Shown here piece by piece: positions 25,896-36,999 of a stretch of 48,418 nucleotides of DNA. Position 1 is the first letter of the stretch. Every line of letters starts with the position of its first letter. The translations under genes were made by a program, and so were the position numbers. The DNA is from Alphaproteobacteria bacterium (GTDB lineage Bacteria; Pseudomonadota; Alphaproteobacteria; Micavibrionales; Micavibrionaceae), in assembly GCA_003245575.1 (NCBI GenBank), contig QKCR01000076.1:1-48418 (forward strand). The letters run 5' to 3'. The notes under the pieces are model-generated. The model saw only the letters and a program-made list of their open reading frames with translations. It was not told the origin of the DNA and made no database searches.

Positions 25896-26246
25896 ATGCC
25901 GCATATCATTGCCGAATTGAACGCATCACTGCTACCCGCATCCTCGGAACAAGAACTTCTGAACGCCTTGCATCTGGAATTGGCCAAAGAGCCAAGCGTA
26001 GCGCTCGACCGGATTAAAACCAGATCAGTCCACCTCCCTCACGTTATTGTCGGAGATGACACCAAAGCCGATAAAATGCTTCATATCATCGTAAAGCTCT
26101 TGAAAGGTAGGACAGTTGAAACACGCAAAACTGTCGGACTGGCTTTACAAAAAACCGCTCAGGATTTCCTGATAGGGAAAAGCATCACTGAATGCTATGT
26201 GACTGTTGAAATCATTGAACTTGATCCAGAAACTTACGCGGCATAA
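25896..26246 (+). CDS. CHMI-type tautomerase (5-carboxymethyl-2-hydroxymuconate isomerase family)
   Basis: A 116-residue member of the tautomerase/MIF superfamily, closest by eye to CHMI (HpaF). It starts MPHIIAE, so Pro2 is the expected catalytic base after Met removal. The LLKGRTVETRKTVGLAL segment matches the G-R-x-x-E-x-R motif of CHMI. In homoprotocatechuate degradation CHMI isomerises the semialdehyde-derived acid; no other gene of that pathway is present here, so the substrate is unknown. AGGA seven bases before the ATG supports the start. Confidence 0.85.
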   Translation: MPHIIAELNASLLPASSEQELLNALHLELAKEPSVALDRIKTRSVHLPHVIVGDDTKADKMLHIIVKLLKGRTVETRKTVGLALQKTAQDFLIGKSITECYVTVEIIELDPETYAA

Positions 26247-26287
26247 CTCCCCTCCTGCGACACGCCACCCTTTAACTTATATGCTGT

Positions 26288-26314
26288 TTCTGCCATACTG
26301 GAAGTATGGCAGAA
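26288..26314 (+). promoter_or_regulatory. Perfect 12-bp inverted repeat over the flhB start codon
   Basis: TTCTGCCATACT (26288-26299) pairs without mismatch with AGTATGGCAGAA (26303-26314) around a GGA loop. The flhB ATG (26306-26308) is inside the right arm. A -10-like TATATG at 26278-26283 would start transcription near 26290, putting the hairpin at the very 5' end of the mRNA. It may be an RNA element hiding the start codon or a DNA operator. Confidence 0.7.
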
Positions 26315-27385
26315 GGCGACGATAAACCGGACGAATCGTCCAAGACAGAAGAAGCCACCCCCAAGAAGCTTGAAGAAGCGCGAAAACGGGGTCAGGTGGC
26401 GCAGTCTCGCGACTTGAACACATGGATTGTCCTCCTTGCGGCAACCCTGCTCATTGGCACGGCTACGCCTTACATGTTTGCCGAACTCACTGACTTCTTG
26501 AAACAATTTCTGGCAGAGGCTCATACGATGCCCGGAACACCCGGCGGGGTCGGGATCATTCTAACCGAAACAGCGCACCACGCTATCAGCGCAACATTTA
26601 TTGTCTTCCTGGCATTGCTGGTCTCAGCTATTATCGGGCCAATGATGCAGGTCGGGCCGTTACTCGCTCCGGAAGTTCTGAAACCGGATTGGTCAAAAGT
26701 TTCCATCTTCAAAGGATTTGCACGTCTTTTCTCTATTAAGTCGATTGCAGAGTTTATAAAAGGTCTTTTAAAAATATCCGCCATCGCAATCGTCGGCTAT
26801 GTCATGGTTTATCCGTATCTTGATGGGGTTGAACATACGATTGACATCACCCCGGTCCAGATGCTCGAAGAAACAAAATCTCTCGCCATCCGCATGATGA
26901 TCGGCATTTTGGTAGCCCTACTGGCAATCGCTCTTGCCGATCTTCTCTTCCAGAAATGGGAGTTCAACAAACAAATGCGGATGACCAAACAGGAAATCAA
27001 AGACGAATACAAACAAACCGAAGGTGACCCGTTCATCAAAGGAAAATTGAAACAAATCCGGATGGAACGTGCACGCCAGCGTATGATGCAAAACGTCCCC
27101 AAAGCCGATGTTGTTATCACAAACCCGACCCACTATTCCGTGGCCTTGAAATACGATACGGAAGTTGCAGAAGCTCCTGTGGTTATTGCAAAGGGGATAG
27201 ACGAGCTGGCACTTAGAATCAGAACCGTTGCAACAGACAATGAAGTTATTCTTTTTGAAAACCCGCCACTGGCCCGCACACTCTACGATACGGTTGATAT
27301 TGACCAACAAATTCCGGAAGAAGTTTATAAAGCTGTCGCAGAAATCATTTCCTACGTCTACAAAAAGCAGGGAAAAATCAAGTAA
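26306..27385 (+). CDS. flhB: Flagellar export protein FlhB
   Basis: An inner-membrane component of the flagellar type III export apparatus that switches substrate specificity from hook to filament. 359 residues: charged N-terminus (SSKTEEATPKKLEEARKRGQVAQSRDL), four membrane helices (about 30-215), then the cytoplasmic domain with the autocleavage motif NPTH (in VITNPTHYSVALKY, about 272-275). The residues are intact. The start is fixed by the family N-terminus, since no other Met is near. The start codon sits inside the inverted repeat at 26288-26314 and no normally spaced Shine-Dalgarno is present. cckA follows, an order common in alphaproteobacteria. Confidence 0.97.
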   Translation: MAEGDDKPDESSKTEEATPKKLEEARKRGQVAQSRDLNTWIVLLAATLLIGTATPYMFAELTDFLKQFLAEAHTMPGTPGGVGIILTETAHHAISATFIVFLALLVSAIIGPMMQVGPLLAPEVLKPDWSKVSIFKGFARLFSIKSIAEFIKGLLKISAIAIVGYVMVYPYLDGVEHTIDITPVQMLEETKSLAIRMMIGILVALLAIALADLLFQKWEFNKQMRMTKQEIKDEYKQTEGDPFIKGKLKQIRMERARQRMMQNVPKADVVITNPTHYSVALKYDTEVAEAPVVIAKGIDELALRIRTVATDNEVILFENPPLARTLYDTVDIDQQIPEEVYKAVAEIISYVYKKQGKIK

Positions 27386-27464
27386 TCCGGACTAGACGCT
27401 TTATTTTTCGGCTGTTTTCTGTCATTCTTTGGCAGTAAAACAAGCCCCCTCCGGACTGCCGAAA

Positions 27465-29795
27465 ATGACAGACACATCACCAAACTCACACGCCTCACAA
27501 ACGAACCGCAAATCAGGCCTGTTCGGATTTCTGAATTTCGGGAAATCACGTGAACAAAAACTTCTCGCAGAAGTTCTGGAGATGTCCCGCAACGCCCGCA
27601 TGGTCTCGGACAAAAACGGAAAAGCAATTCTCTACAATTCAAAATTCGCATCTCTATGCCCTCAAAAAAGTCCTGTATCCGTCACAAGTCTGATGACCTT
27701 TTTTAAGGACACTCCGGATCGGGATCAAAAATTCAACAACCTCGCGAACAATGCTCTCCTTGGAAAAACGCTCACTGAAACACTCCAGAAAAACGAGACT
27801 GCCCTCAGCTGGTATGAAGTTACTGCCGGTCCTGTCAGTGGCGGATGGAACGGGTATATCCATTGGCGCGTAGAAGATGTCACGACACAACGCGCGCAAC
27901 AGGAAAAACTTACCGAAGAGCATGAGAAGCTAACGAATTATGCAGATAACGCCCCCGTAGGATTTTTCTCGGTAAATGAAACGGGCTTTTTTGAATTCGT
28001 CAATGCCACCTTTGCCAGATGGCTAGGTACAGAGCCAAGCGATCTGATCGGAGAAAAAAATCTTCACAGTTTTTTTGTGACAGCACCCGACAAAGCTGCC
28101 CCTTACGACATCAAAGACGGCGGCGGTGTCCGTCAGATTGCAGAAGTCAAAATAAAACCTGTAAAAGGTCGTGAATTTTTGACATCCATCACACAAACAG
28201 TTGTTCACAGTGCAGACGGAAAGATCCTGACCCATGCAGTGGTCAATGACCTCACAACCGAACAAACCATCCGTCAGGCGTTACAAGATTCAGAGGACCG
28301 GTTTCGTCAATTCTTCGAAGAAGCACCAATCGGAATTGTCATCCTTGATGAGGACAACAAAGTCAAGGAGTGCAACCGCTTTCTTGAAAACATGGCGGAA
28401 AAAGAACCGTCCGACATCCAGTTTATTCCGTTCAATGAATTGATTGATTATGCGGACTGGACACTGGTCACAGATGCCATTTCCCGCATACGTAAAGGCG
28501 AAACCTTCCATGATCCGTTAGAAGTCCGCATCTGGAAACACAAATCAAAGAAACCGCTCCCGTGCCACATGTATGCCAGCATGTTTTCCGAAGGCAACAA
28601 TATGGCCATCCACTTTCTGGATTTAAGCCAACAAAAAAATCTCGAAAGCCAATTTATCCAATCTCAAAAAATGCAAGCGGTCGGACAATTGGCAGGCGGT
28701 ATTGCGCATGACTTTAACAACCTGCTAACCGCCATTATCGGCTTTTGTGATTTACTGCTCTTGCGACACAAACCGGGTGACCCGTCTTTTGGCGATATTC
28801 AACAAATCAAACAAAACTCGAACCGCGCAGCCAATCTGGTCAGACAGCTCTTGGCTTTCTCCAGACAACAAACCTTGCGCCCGCAAATTCAGGACATCAC
28901 AGATATTCTAACCGAAGTAGCGCATCTCCTGCGCCGCCTCATCGGTGTAAATATCGAACTGTCATTGATCCACGGAAATGATCTCTGGCCTGTCAAAGTC
29001 GATAGCGGACAAATGGAACAGGTTCTGGTCAATATGGCAGTCAACGCGCGCGACGCGATGCCGGACGGCGGTGAACTAACAATCGAGACGAGCGCTGTCA
29101 CAACAACAGAACCGATTAGTTTCGGTCAGGATATTATGCCCGCAGGAGAATGGGTCAAACTCGAAATCAAAGATACGGGAACAGGTATTCCGGCAGATGT
29201 TCTAGAACATATTTTTGAACCGTTCTTCACTACCAAGGATGTTGGTAAAGGGACCGGCCTTGGTCTTGCGACAGTTTATGGAATTATTCGCCAGACTGGT
29301 GGCTATCTCGGTGTCGATAGTGCTGTTGGCGAAGGAACAACCTTCATTATTTATCTGCCGCGTGTCCGCGAAGAGGAAAAAGCTCAGGAAGCACCAACAG
29401 GTCAAACAGAAGACGTTTCGACAGACCTGACAGGTAACGCTCGCATCTTGCTTGTCGAAGATGAAGACGCTGTCAGAACATTCTCGACCCGCGCCCTGAC
29501 CAACAAAGGGTATGAAGTGTTGACAGCCGAGAACGGCGAGTCAGGTCTTGAAGTATTCCAATCACTCGATCAACCGATCGACTTGCTGATTACCGATGTC
29601 ATGATGCCCGGCAAAGATGGGCCTACACTTGCCAAAGAAATCAGAGAAAGCGTCCCTGACCTGAAAATCATTTTTATATCAGGCTACACGGAAGAACGCC
29701 TGAAAGACACATTGGGGGATAACATCTATTTCCTCCCCAAACCATTCACGCTGAAGGACTTGGCAGCTAAGGTCAAAGAAGTTCTTCAGGAATAA
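27465..29795 (+). CDS. cckA: CckA-like hybrid histidine kinase, no membrane segment
   Basis: A hybrid kinase of the alphaproteobacterial cell-cycle phosphorelay (CckA to ChpT to CtrA). About 776 residues: PAS-like domains (about 40-145, 150-275 and 280-395), HisKA with phospho-acceptor His in [11 protein letters not shown] (about 414), HATPase (DTGTGIP, then [13 protein letters not shown]), and a C-terminal receiver with Asp about 711 in [10 protein letters not shown]. These core sequences are CckA-like, and the position after flhB supports it. Unlike Caulobacter CckA, the N-terminus has no membrane helices. ATG at 27465 is used; the frame opens at a TTG at 27429 without a ribosome binding site. 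Confidence 0.9.
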   Translation: MTDTSPNSHASQTNRKSGLFGFLNFGKSREQKLLAEVLEMSRNARMVSDKNGKAILYNSKFASLCPQKSPVSVTSLMTFFKDTPDRDQKFNNLANNALLGKTLTETLQKNETALSWYEVTAGPVSGGWNGYIHWRVEDVTTQRAQQEKLTEEHEKLTNYADNAPVGFFSVNETGFFEFVNATFARWLGTEPSDLIGEKNLHSFFVTAPDKAAPYDIKDGGGVRQIAEVKIKPVKGREFLTSITQTVVHSADGKILTHAVVNDLTTEQTIRQALQDSEDRFRQFFEEAPIGIVILDEDNKVKECNRFLENMAEKEPSDIQFIPFNELIDYADWTLVTDAISRIRKGETFHDPLEVRIWKHKSKKPLPCHMYASMFSEGNNMAIHFLDLSQQKNLESQFIQSQKMQAVGQLAGGIAHDFNNLLTAIIGFCDLLLLRHKPGDPSFGDIQQIKQNSNRAANLVRQLLAFSRQQTLRPQIQDITDILTEVAHLLRRLIGVNIELSLIHGNDLWPVKVDSGQMEQVLVNMAVNARDAMPDGGELTIETSAVTTTEPISFGQDIMPAGEWVKLEIKDTGTGIPADVLEHIFEPFFTTKDVGKGTGLGLATVYGIIRQTGGYLGVDSAVGEGTTFIIYLPRVREEEKAQEAPTGQTEDVSTDLTGNARILLVEDEDAVRTFSTRALTNKGYEVLTAENGESGLEVFQSLDQPIDLLITDVMMPGKDGPTLAKEIRESVPDLKIIFISGYTEERLKDTLGDNIYFLPKPFTLKDLAAKVKEVLQE

Positions 29796-29860
29796 CCTCG
29801 CCCCTGAGTTTTTCGTACATACAATTTTAAGGGCCTGATGGTAGACTGGGATGAAAGAAT

Positions 29861-29880
29861 CCTCCCTTTTGGGAGTTTTC
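29861..29880 (+). terminator. Short hairpin after cckA, weak terminator
   Basis: CTCCC and GGGAG pair around TTTT (29862-29875), followed by TTTTC. The 5-bp stem is short. It lies inside the longest reading of the next gene, which argues for that gene's later start. Confidence 0.35.
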
Positions 29881-29918
29881 GGGCTGCGTATAGGGAAATT
29901 TGGCTAAACGGACTGACA

Positions 29919-30311
29919 ATGGTTACAACACCTCAAGCCAACTACGGAAATGGTAATATTTACACGACTATTCACAGGCTGGAGTCGTCAAATGCGCAAT
30001 TCGGCCTTGCGAATACCAATTCCTCCCAAGAACGCATCCAGAGCATCAGAAATGTCGATATAGCGGCAGAACCTAGCGTCTATAACGTCATAAGCCAGCA
30101 AGAAGCAACAGACGCCAGTGCCGAACAAGGATTAAACGATAAAAACCCAGTATCAGAACGCCTGGGCTGGGTCCAACAAATGCACCAACGAGTCGTAGAA
30201 AATCACGGATTTCAGGCCAAACAGGCCCAAATCCAAGCCTTGGCGCGCAACACAATGATTGTCAATATTCCGCCGGATCAACGCGGAACCATCGCGGACC
30301 TCTCCGCGTAG
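29919..30311 (+). CDS. Unknown protein upstream of archaemetzincin-like gene
   Basis: 130 residues, soluble, rich in Asn, Gln, Ser and Ala; no signal peptide, membrane helix or motif recognised. A Gln-rich helix (QAKQAQIQALARN) near the C-terminus could oligomerise. The frame can be extended to an ATG at 29838, but that part spans the hairpin at 29861-29880 and looks non-coding, so 29919 is preferred; an AAGGG before 29838 keeps the longer form possible. The archaemetzincin-like gene starts 23 bases after its stop, so they are probably co-transcribed. Confidence 0.65.
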   Translation: MVTTPQANYGNGNIYTTIHRLESSNAQFGLANTNSSQERIQSIRNVDIAAEPSVYNVISQQEATDASAEQGLNDKNPVSERLGWVQQMHQRVVENHGFQAKQAQIQALARNTMIVNIPPDQRGTIADLSA

Positions 30312-30334
30312 ATCAAGAATTCAGGGGAGCCTCT

Positions 30335-31018
30335 ATGTCAGAAATTTGGGAATCAACAGTTCTGCTCTTTTCAACTCTGGCCGCCCTATTCATAGGGACC
30401 GACACATTGGGGCCAACTCCCGATCAATTGCAACCGAACCAACAGCAGCAAGTTTCCGCCCACTACAGTAAAAGAACAGATTTCAGCCCGGAAAACATTG
30501 AAATCATCGCACTGAACAATGCTGTCCCCAAAAACGTAACAGATGCCGTCGCCAGAAAACTCATGGATCAGTATAAAATCCCTGTCCATGTTCTGCGCTA
30601 TAAAGCTGATATTTCCTCGGCCTTTGTCGAAAACCGTCAACAATATGACGGTAAAAAGCTTTTGAGCATTCTGGAGTTACCGCGCCAGAAAAATACTTAC
30701 GTAATTTATGTCATCGACGGAGATATTTACACGACAGGATATAATTTTCTATTCGCTCATACAGATTTTAAATCCCATGAAACCGTGATCTCCATGAACC
30801 GCTTCATAGATCAAAATAAAGGCAGCGACATCACCATAGAACGCCTCAATAAATTACTCATGCGCCGAATCGGCTTTGCCTACGGCTTGGAAAGTAACGA
30901 ATGCGTTATGTATTTCGCACCGACACTCGAAGAATTCGACCAAATGGAAGCCGTCTATTGCCCGCAAGATAAAAACTTTCTGGAAACTCGTGGCATACTA
31001 AAAACCGCCTTCCAATAA
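30335..31018 (+). CDS. Archaemetzincin-like protein, zinc motif lost
   Basis: 227 residues with an N-terminal hydrophobic segment (about 8-22, signal or anchor). The rest follows archaemetzincin (AmzA): YVIYVIDGDIYTTGYNFLF (about 122-140), then VISMNRF, and the end CVMYFAPTLEEFD (190-202) with a following Cys-Pro (209-210). Active members have HExxHxxGxxH just before the CVM segment. Here that place reads RRIGFAYGLES (177-187): the three His and the Glu are gone, only the Gly-Leu is kept. Proteolysis is therefore unlikely; a binding or structural role is inferred. AGGGGAG before the ATG supports the start. Confidence 0.65.
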   Translation: MSEIWESTVLLFSTLAALFIGTDTLGPTPDQLQPNQQQQVSAHYSKRTDFSPENIEIIALNNAVPKNVTDAVARKLMDQYKIPVHVLRYKADISSAFVENRQQYDGKKLLSILELPRQKNTYVIYVIDGDIYTTGYNFLFAHTDFKSHETVISMNRFIDQNKGSDITIERLNKLLMRRIGFAYGLESNECVMYFAPTLEEFDQMEAVYCPQDKNFLETRGILKTAFQ

Positions 31019-31076
31019 AATAGTTAGAAATTAGAACACTCTAACTAACTGAAAATCCATACACTCTCGATAACAC

Positions 31077-31137
31077 GAACGAAAATAGAACATTTGTTCT
31101 CATTTGTTCTTTACAAAAAGAACAAATGTGGTACAAA
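31077..31137 (+). promoter_or_regulatory. recA promoter with clustered LexA (SOS) boxes
   Basis: GAAC-N7-GAAC (31077-31091) is the alphaproteobacterial SOS box in reverse orientation. It overlaps the palindrome AGAACATTTGTTCT (31087-31100). CATTTGTTCT is repeated directly (31091-31100 and 31101-31110), and its inverse AGAACAAATG lies at 31120-31129. The likely promoter is TTTACA (31110-31115), 16 bases, TACAAA (31132-31137), so the boxes cover the -35 and the spacer. LexA repression of recA is the expected role. Confidence 0.75.
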
Positions 31138-31192
31138 ATTCATATGGGCAGGTTACAGCGAATCGTGCTCAAACTAAGAAAGGGAAAAAATA

Positions 31193-32326
31193 ATGTCAGT
31201 TACACCATTCAAAGGATCGGATATGGACAAATCATCAGCGGAAAAAAACAAGGCCCTCGAAGCCGCCCTCGCCCAGATTGAACGGGCATTCGGCAAAGGC
31301 TCGATTATGAAACTGGCAGGCGAAGAGCATAAAATGGATGTTGAAGCCATCCCGACCGGTTCATTAGGATTGGACATCGCTCTGGGAATTGGTGGTCTAC
31401 CACGCGGTCGTATTATTGAAATTTTTGGACCTGAATCTTCAGGTAAAACAACTCTGGCCCTTCAAGTTATCGCAGAAGCTCAAAAAATGGGCGGAACATG
31501 CGCAATTGTCGACGCAGAACATGCGCTTGATCCGGGATACGCCAAGAAACTCGGCTGTGATGTTGAAAACATGCTGATCTCCCAACCGGATACAGGGGAA
31601 CAAGCTCTGGAAATCGCAGACACACTCGTTCGCTCCGGCGCTCTTGATGTGTTGGTAATCGACTCTGTCGCAGCATTGGTCCCACGCGCCGAACTTGAGG
31701 GTGAAATGGGCGACAGTCACGTTGGTTTGCAAGCACGTCTGATGTCTCAAGCTTTGCGTAAGCTCACAGGCTCAATCTCCCGCTCCCGCACAGTTGTGAT
31801 CTTCATCAACCAAATCCGGATGAAAATCGGTGTAATGTTCGGATCTCCTGAAACAACAACAGGCGGTAATGCGCTCAAATTCTACGCATCAGTACGTTTG
31901 GACATCCGCCGCATCGGCTCTATCAAGGACCGTGAAATTGTCTCCGGTAACCAGACCCGCGTGAAAGTCGTGAAAAACAAAATGGCGCCTCCGTTCCGCG
32001 AAGTTCAATTCGACATCATGTATGGTGAAGGTATCTCCAAAACCGGTGAATTAATTGATATTGGCGTCACCACCAATCTCGTTGAGAAATCAGGTGCGTG
32101 GTACTCCTATGACGGACAGCGCATCGGTCAGGGGCGTGAAAATGCCAAACAATTCATGAAGGACAATCCTGAATTGGCCAAAAAACTCGAAGGTCAAATT
32201 CTTCAGCAAGCAGGTATCGTGGCAGACGCCATGTTGACTGGTCCTGAAAATGAAGACGAAAAGTCTGATGCTGCTCTTTCGGCAGAAGATGATGCTCCGG
32301 CACCAAAATCTAAAAAGTCCGCATAA
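31193..32326 (+). CDS. recA: Recombinase RecA
   Basis: ATP-dependent strand-exchange protein and co-protease of LexA. 377 residues; Walker [10 protein letters not shown] (about 77-85), Walker B with [12 protein letters not shown], loop L1 ([14 protein letters not shown]) and loop L2 ([15 protein letters not shown]) are intact. The N-terminus is about 10 residues longer than in E. coli and the C-terminus is acidic then Lys-rich, as usual. AAAGGG lies about nine bases before the ATG. It is monocistronic between the SOS promoter and a strong terminator. Confidence 0.99.
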   Translation: MSVTPFKGSDMDKSSAEKNKALEAALAQIERAFGKGSIMKLAGEEHKMDVEAIPTGSLGLDIALGIGGLPRGRIIEIFGPESSGKTTLALQVIAEAQKMGGTCAIVDAEHALDPGYAKKLGCDVENMLISQPDTGEQALEIADTLVRSGALDVLVIDSVAALVPRAELEGEMGDSHVGLQARLMSQALRKLTGSISRSRTVVIFINQIRMKIGVMFGSPETTTGGNALKFYASVRLDIRRIGSIKDREIVSGNQTRVKVVKNKMAPPFREVQFDIMYGEGISKTGELIDIGVTTNLVEKSGAWYSYDGQRIGQGRENAKQFMKDNPELAKKLEGQILQQAGIVADAMLTGPENEDEKSDAALSAEDDAPAPKSKKSA

Positions 32327-32347
32327 TTAAAAGTTTCCCTTCCACGG

Positions 32348-32375
32348 AAAAGCGGGGCAAAAGCCCCGTTTTTCT
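32348..32375 (+). terminator. Intrinsic terminator of recA
   Basis: CGGGGC (32353-32358) pairs with GCCCCG (32363-32368) around AAAA, with flanking A and T residues extending the stem, followed by a T run. Confidence 0.92.
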
Positions 32376-32403
32376 TGACGAAAACCTCCCGAAACAATAT
32401 GGT
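32375..32403 (+). promoter_or_regulatory. Putative promoter of the small ORF after recA
   Basis: TTGACG (32375-32380), 17 bases, TATGGT (32398-32403). The predicted start near 32410 leaves a leader with AGGGA before the ATG at 32441. Confidence 0.45.
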
Positions 32404-32440
32404 CACTCCACTCATACACACGTAAAAACAGGGAATAAAT

Positions 32441-32641
32441 ATGACCAAAAGATCACAAAATACTGGCATCATGACAATCTTCACATTGGCCCGACTAGCT
32501 TCAGCAGGAAATCCTGAACTATTTCCGGTAATGATGGTCCACTTCCTGCAGACCAGTTCATCACAACCTCTGAACGGACCTGAGCGCAAACAAGAATTAA
32601 ATCCCGGAAAACTGGGCAAACATAGTGGACGCCACATCTAA
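32441..32641 (+). CDS. Small unknown protein between recA and uvrA
   Basis: A 66-residue ORF with a good Shine-Dalgarno (AGGGA seven bases upstream) and its own promoter-like sequence. The first half is amphipathic to hydrophobic ([23 protein letters not shown] starts at residue 11), the second half is polar and basic. No homologue is recognised. Placement between two repair genes is suggestive, but no LexA box is seen next to it. Confidence 0.5.
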   Translation: MTKRSQNTGIMTIFTLARLASAGNPELFPVMMVHFLQTSSSQPLNGPERKQELNPGKLGKHSGRHI

Positions 32642-32659
32642 AAGAACCGCGGCAGATAA

Positions 32660-32687
32660 TTGAAACCGTACGAAAACGAACTATACA
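32660..32687 (+). promoter_or_regulatory. Putative uvrA promoter
   Basis: TTGAAA (32660-32665), 16 bases, TATACA (32682-32687). The predicted leader is about 20 bases. GAAC occurs at 32644 and 32678, but not with the 7-base spacing of an SOS box. Confidence 0.5.
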
Positions 32688-32713
32688 ATATCTGAAACAA
32701 GAGACCGAGAACC

Positions 32714-35584
<2,871 letters not shown>

Positions 35585-35587
35585 AAC

Positions 35588-36616
35588 TTAGTAGAGCGTT
35601 GTCGGCCATTTATAATCCATCGACAACGGCAGATCGAACGTGCGCTCGATAATATATTGGGCAACCTTATCGACATGGAAATAATCATGAACACGCTCAC
35701 AGCCCGTACGGGCAATTTTGACGCGCTCATCATCATGCGCGAGATAATATCTGATTTTATCGAGCAACTCCTCTTTCTCTTTGAAAGAAATAAAGCTGTC
35801 ATTCCCCAAAACGTCCTCGAATTGCGGACCTTCAGGAATAAAGGCCAAAACGCCTGACCCCATATACTGGCTCATACGCCCCGACGCATACAGATAGTAA
35901 TCTTCTGTCTTGTTCATACACAGTCCCATCTTGGACCGTCCCAATAAGTCATAGAAATCCGCACCAAACACCAGATCGGAATTAATCCCCGCCCCACCGA
36001 TATGAAGCTTCATCCCGTCGCTGTGATCGACCAGATATTTCGCAAGAATAGCCCTGTGGTCATGCTGGTCACGCAGCACACTGCCCAAAAACAGAAAATC
36101 AACATCTGCCTGTGGGTTTTGATAGGCGCGTTCCGTCTCAAGCGCAGGATCAACCGGGTTAGGCATAAAGGAGACTTTGGTTTTCGGATGCGCAAAACGA
36201 GACAACGCATCCCCCGCAGTGGTAATAAAAATTGTATCCACATGACCGACACGCTGCATAATATCGCGGCTATTCTGCGCGGAATGAAGCGGATCAACAT
36301 TGCGGTAGGTAATACGTACATCGGGATTGATCGCACGCATCTCTGCCAGAGTTTCATTCGGCACATTCTTGCAATGCCCCAACATCACCATATGCGGACG
36401 ATAGGTCTTATACATCTCAAGAAGTTTCTCGTTCATCTTTTTAACGCCGAACTTCTGAGATCTGAAAATATTGGAATAACGCGCAACGTCGCGATCATTA
36501 AAGGCAACAACACTATGCCCCAAACGTGTCAGACCGTTCACCAGCTTTTGCGGTGTGAAATAATATTTAATCGGCCAGTCAAACCCCAGCCCGTATCCGA
36601 CATAAAGAATTCTCAT
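35588..36616 (-). CDS. CgeB-like glycosyltransferase (GT-B fold)
   Basis: 342 residues, soluble. An N-terminal Rossmann half starts MRILYVGYGLGFDWPIKYYF; the C-terminal half contains FLFLGSVLRDQHDHRAILAKYL, a Gly-rich turn (LHIGGAG) and the block SGRMSQYMGSGVLAFIPEGPQFEDVL followed by a final helix with RVHDYFH. This is the layout of CgeB/spore-maturation-like glycosyltransferases of the group 1 type (E-x-x-x-x-G-x-x-L region). The sugar and acceptor are unknown; a surface glycan is a guess. No ribosome binding site is seen; a hairpin (36616-36640) ends at the start codon. tRNA-Leu lies upstream on the same strand. Confidence 0.75.
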   Translation of the reverse strand: MRILYVGYGLGFDWPIKYYFTPQKLVNGLTRLGHSVVAFNDRDVARYSNIFRSQKFGVKKMNEKLLEMYKTYRPHMVMLGHCKNVPNETLAEMRAINPDVRITYRNVDPLHSAQNSRDIMQRVGHVDTIFITTAGDALSRFAHPKTKVSFMPNPVDPALETERAYQNPQADVDFLFLGSVLRDQHDHRAILAKYLVDHSDGMKLHIGGAGINSDLVFGADFYDLLGRSKMGLCMNKTEDYYLYASGRMSQYMGSGVLAFIPEGPQFEDVLGNDSFISFKEKEELLDKIRYYLAHDDERVKIARTGCERVHDYFHVDKVAQYIIERTFDLPLSMDYKWPTTLY

Positions 36617-36640
36617 GTCCGCACTCTAGCAAGTCGGACA
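36616..36640 (-). promoter_or_regulatory. Short inverted repeat abutting a start codon
   Basis: TGTCCG (36616-36621) and CGGACA (36635-36640) pair over a 13-base loop. The first base of the minus-strand ATG (36616) is the end of the stem. A weak -10 (TAGAGT, complement of 36623-36628) in the loop would start transcription at the ATG. Confidence 0.3.
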
Positions 36641-36709
36641 GATTTTAAAACAGCTATTTCGCAAATATCCACGCGACAGAGAAAACAACAGAAAGTAAGA
36701 GGGAAAGAG

Positions 36710-36796
36710 TGGTGCGGGTGGTCGGACTCGAACCGACACGTCCTTTCGAACACAAGATTTTGAGTCTAGCGCGTCTACCAATTTCACCACACCCGC
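36710..36796 (-). tRNA. tRNA-Leu (anticodon CAA)
   Basis: An 87-base tRNA on the minus strand. The 7-bp acceptor stem GCGGGTG/CACCCGC, discriminator A and encoded CCA (complement of 36710-36712) are visible. The T arm has GGTTCGAGTCC, and a long class II variable arm (TGTTCGAAAGGACG region) is present, as expected for Leu. The anticodon loop CTCAAAA gives CAA (complement of 36760-36762), reading UUG. One anticodon-stem pair is a T-T mismatch. The promoter is at 36835-36863. Confidence 0.95.
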
Positions 36797-36834
36797 ACAA
36801 CAAATATCGAGAAATACTCGGTAAACAGACGGTT

Positions 36835-36863
36835 CTTATAGCCGCCCTGCTCAGGTTAATCAA
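36835..36863 (-). promoter_or_regulatory. Promoter of tRNA-Leu
   Basis: Minus strand: TTGATT (complement of 36858-36863), 17 bases, TATAAG (complement of 36835-36840) in a GGCTATAAG context. The predicted start is about 32 bases before the tRNA 5' end. Confidence 0.65.
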
Positions 36864-36999
36864 GCCCGAATTTCAAGAAAATATGTCTGCGCTGCATTGT
36901 CGCGAACCTATTGATATGACTGGAAATATCTACGAAGCGGCCTATAATCAGTCCCATTCCGGAACCTGAAGCAGGCTGGAAAAGGACTAGGAGAAGACC

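Noticed and set aside
32642-32713. Possible SOS box upstream of uvrA
   Set aside because: GAAC occurs twice but not with the 7-base spacing nor as a GAAC-N4-GTTC palindrome.
36002-36763. Long plus-strand ORF (253 codons)
   Set aside because: It is antisense to the glycosyltransferase gene and runs into the tRNA; the minus-strand product has clear family features.
36709-36969. ORF reading VGLEPTRPFEHKILSLARLP
   Set aside because: It is the translated antisense of tRNA-Leu, a well-known false protein; the minus-strand counterpart (36654-36863) is the tRNA itself read as protein.
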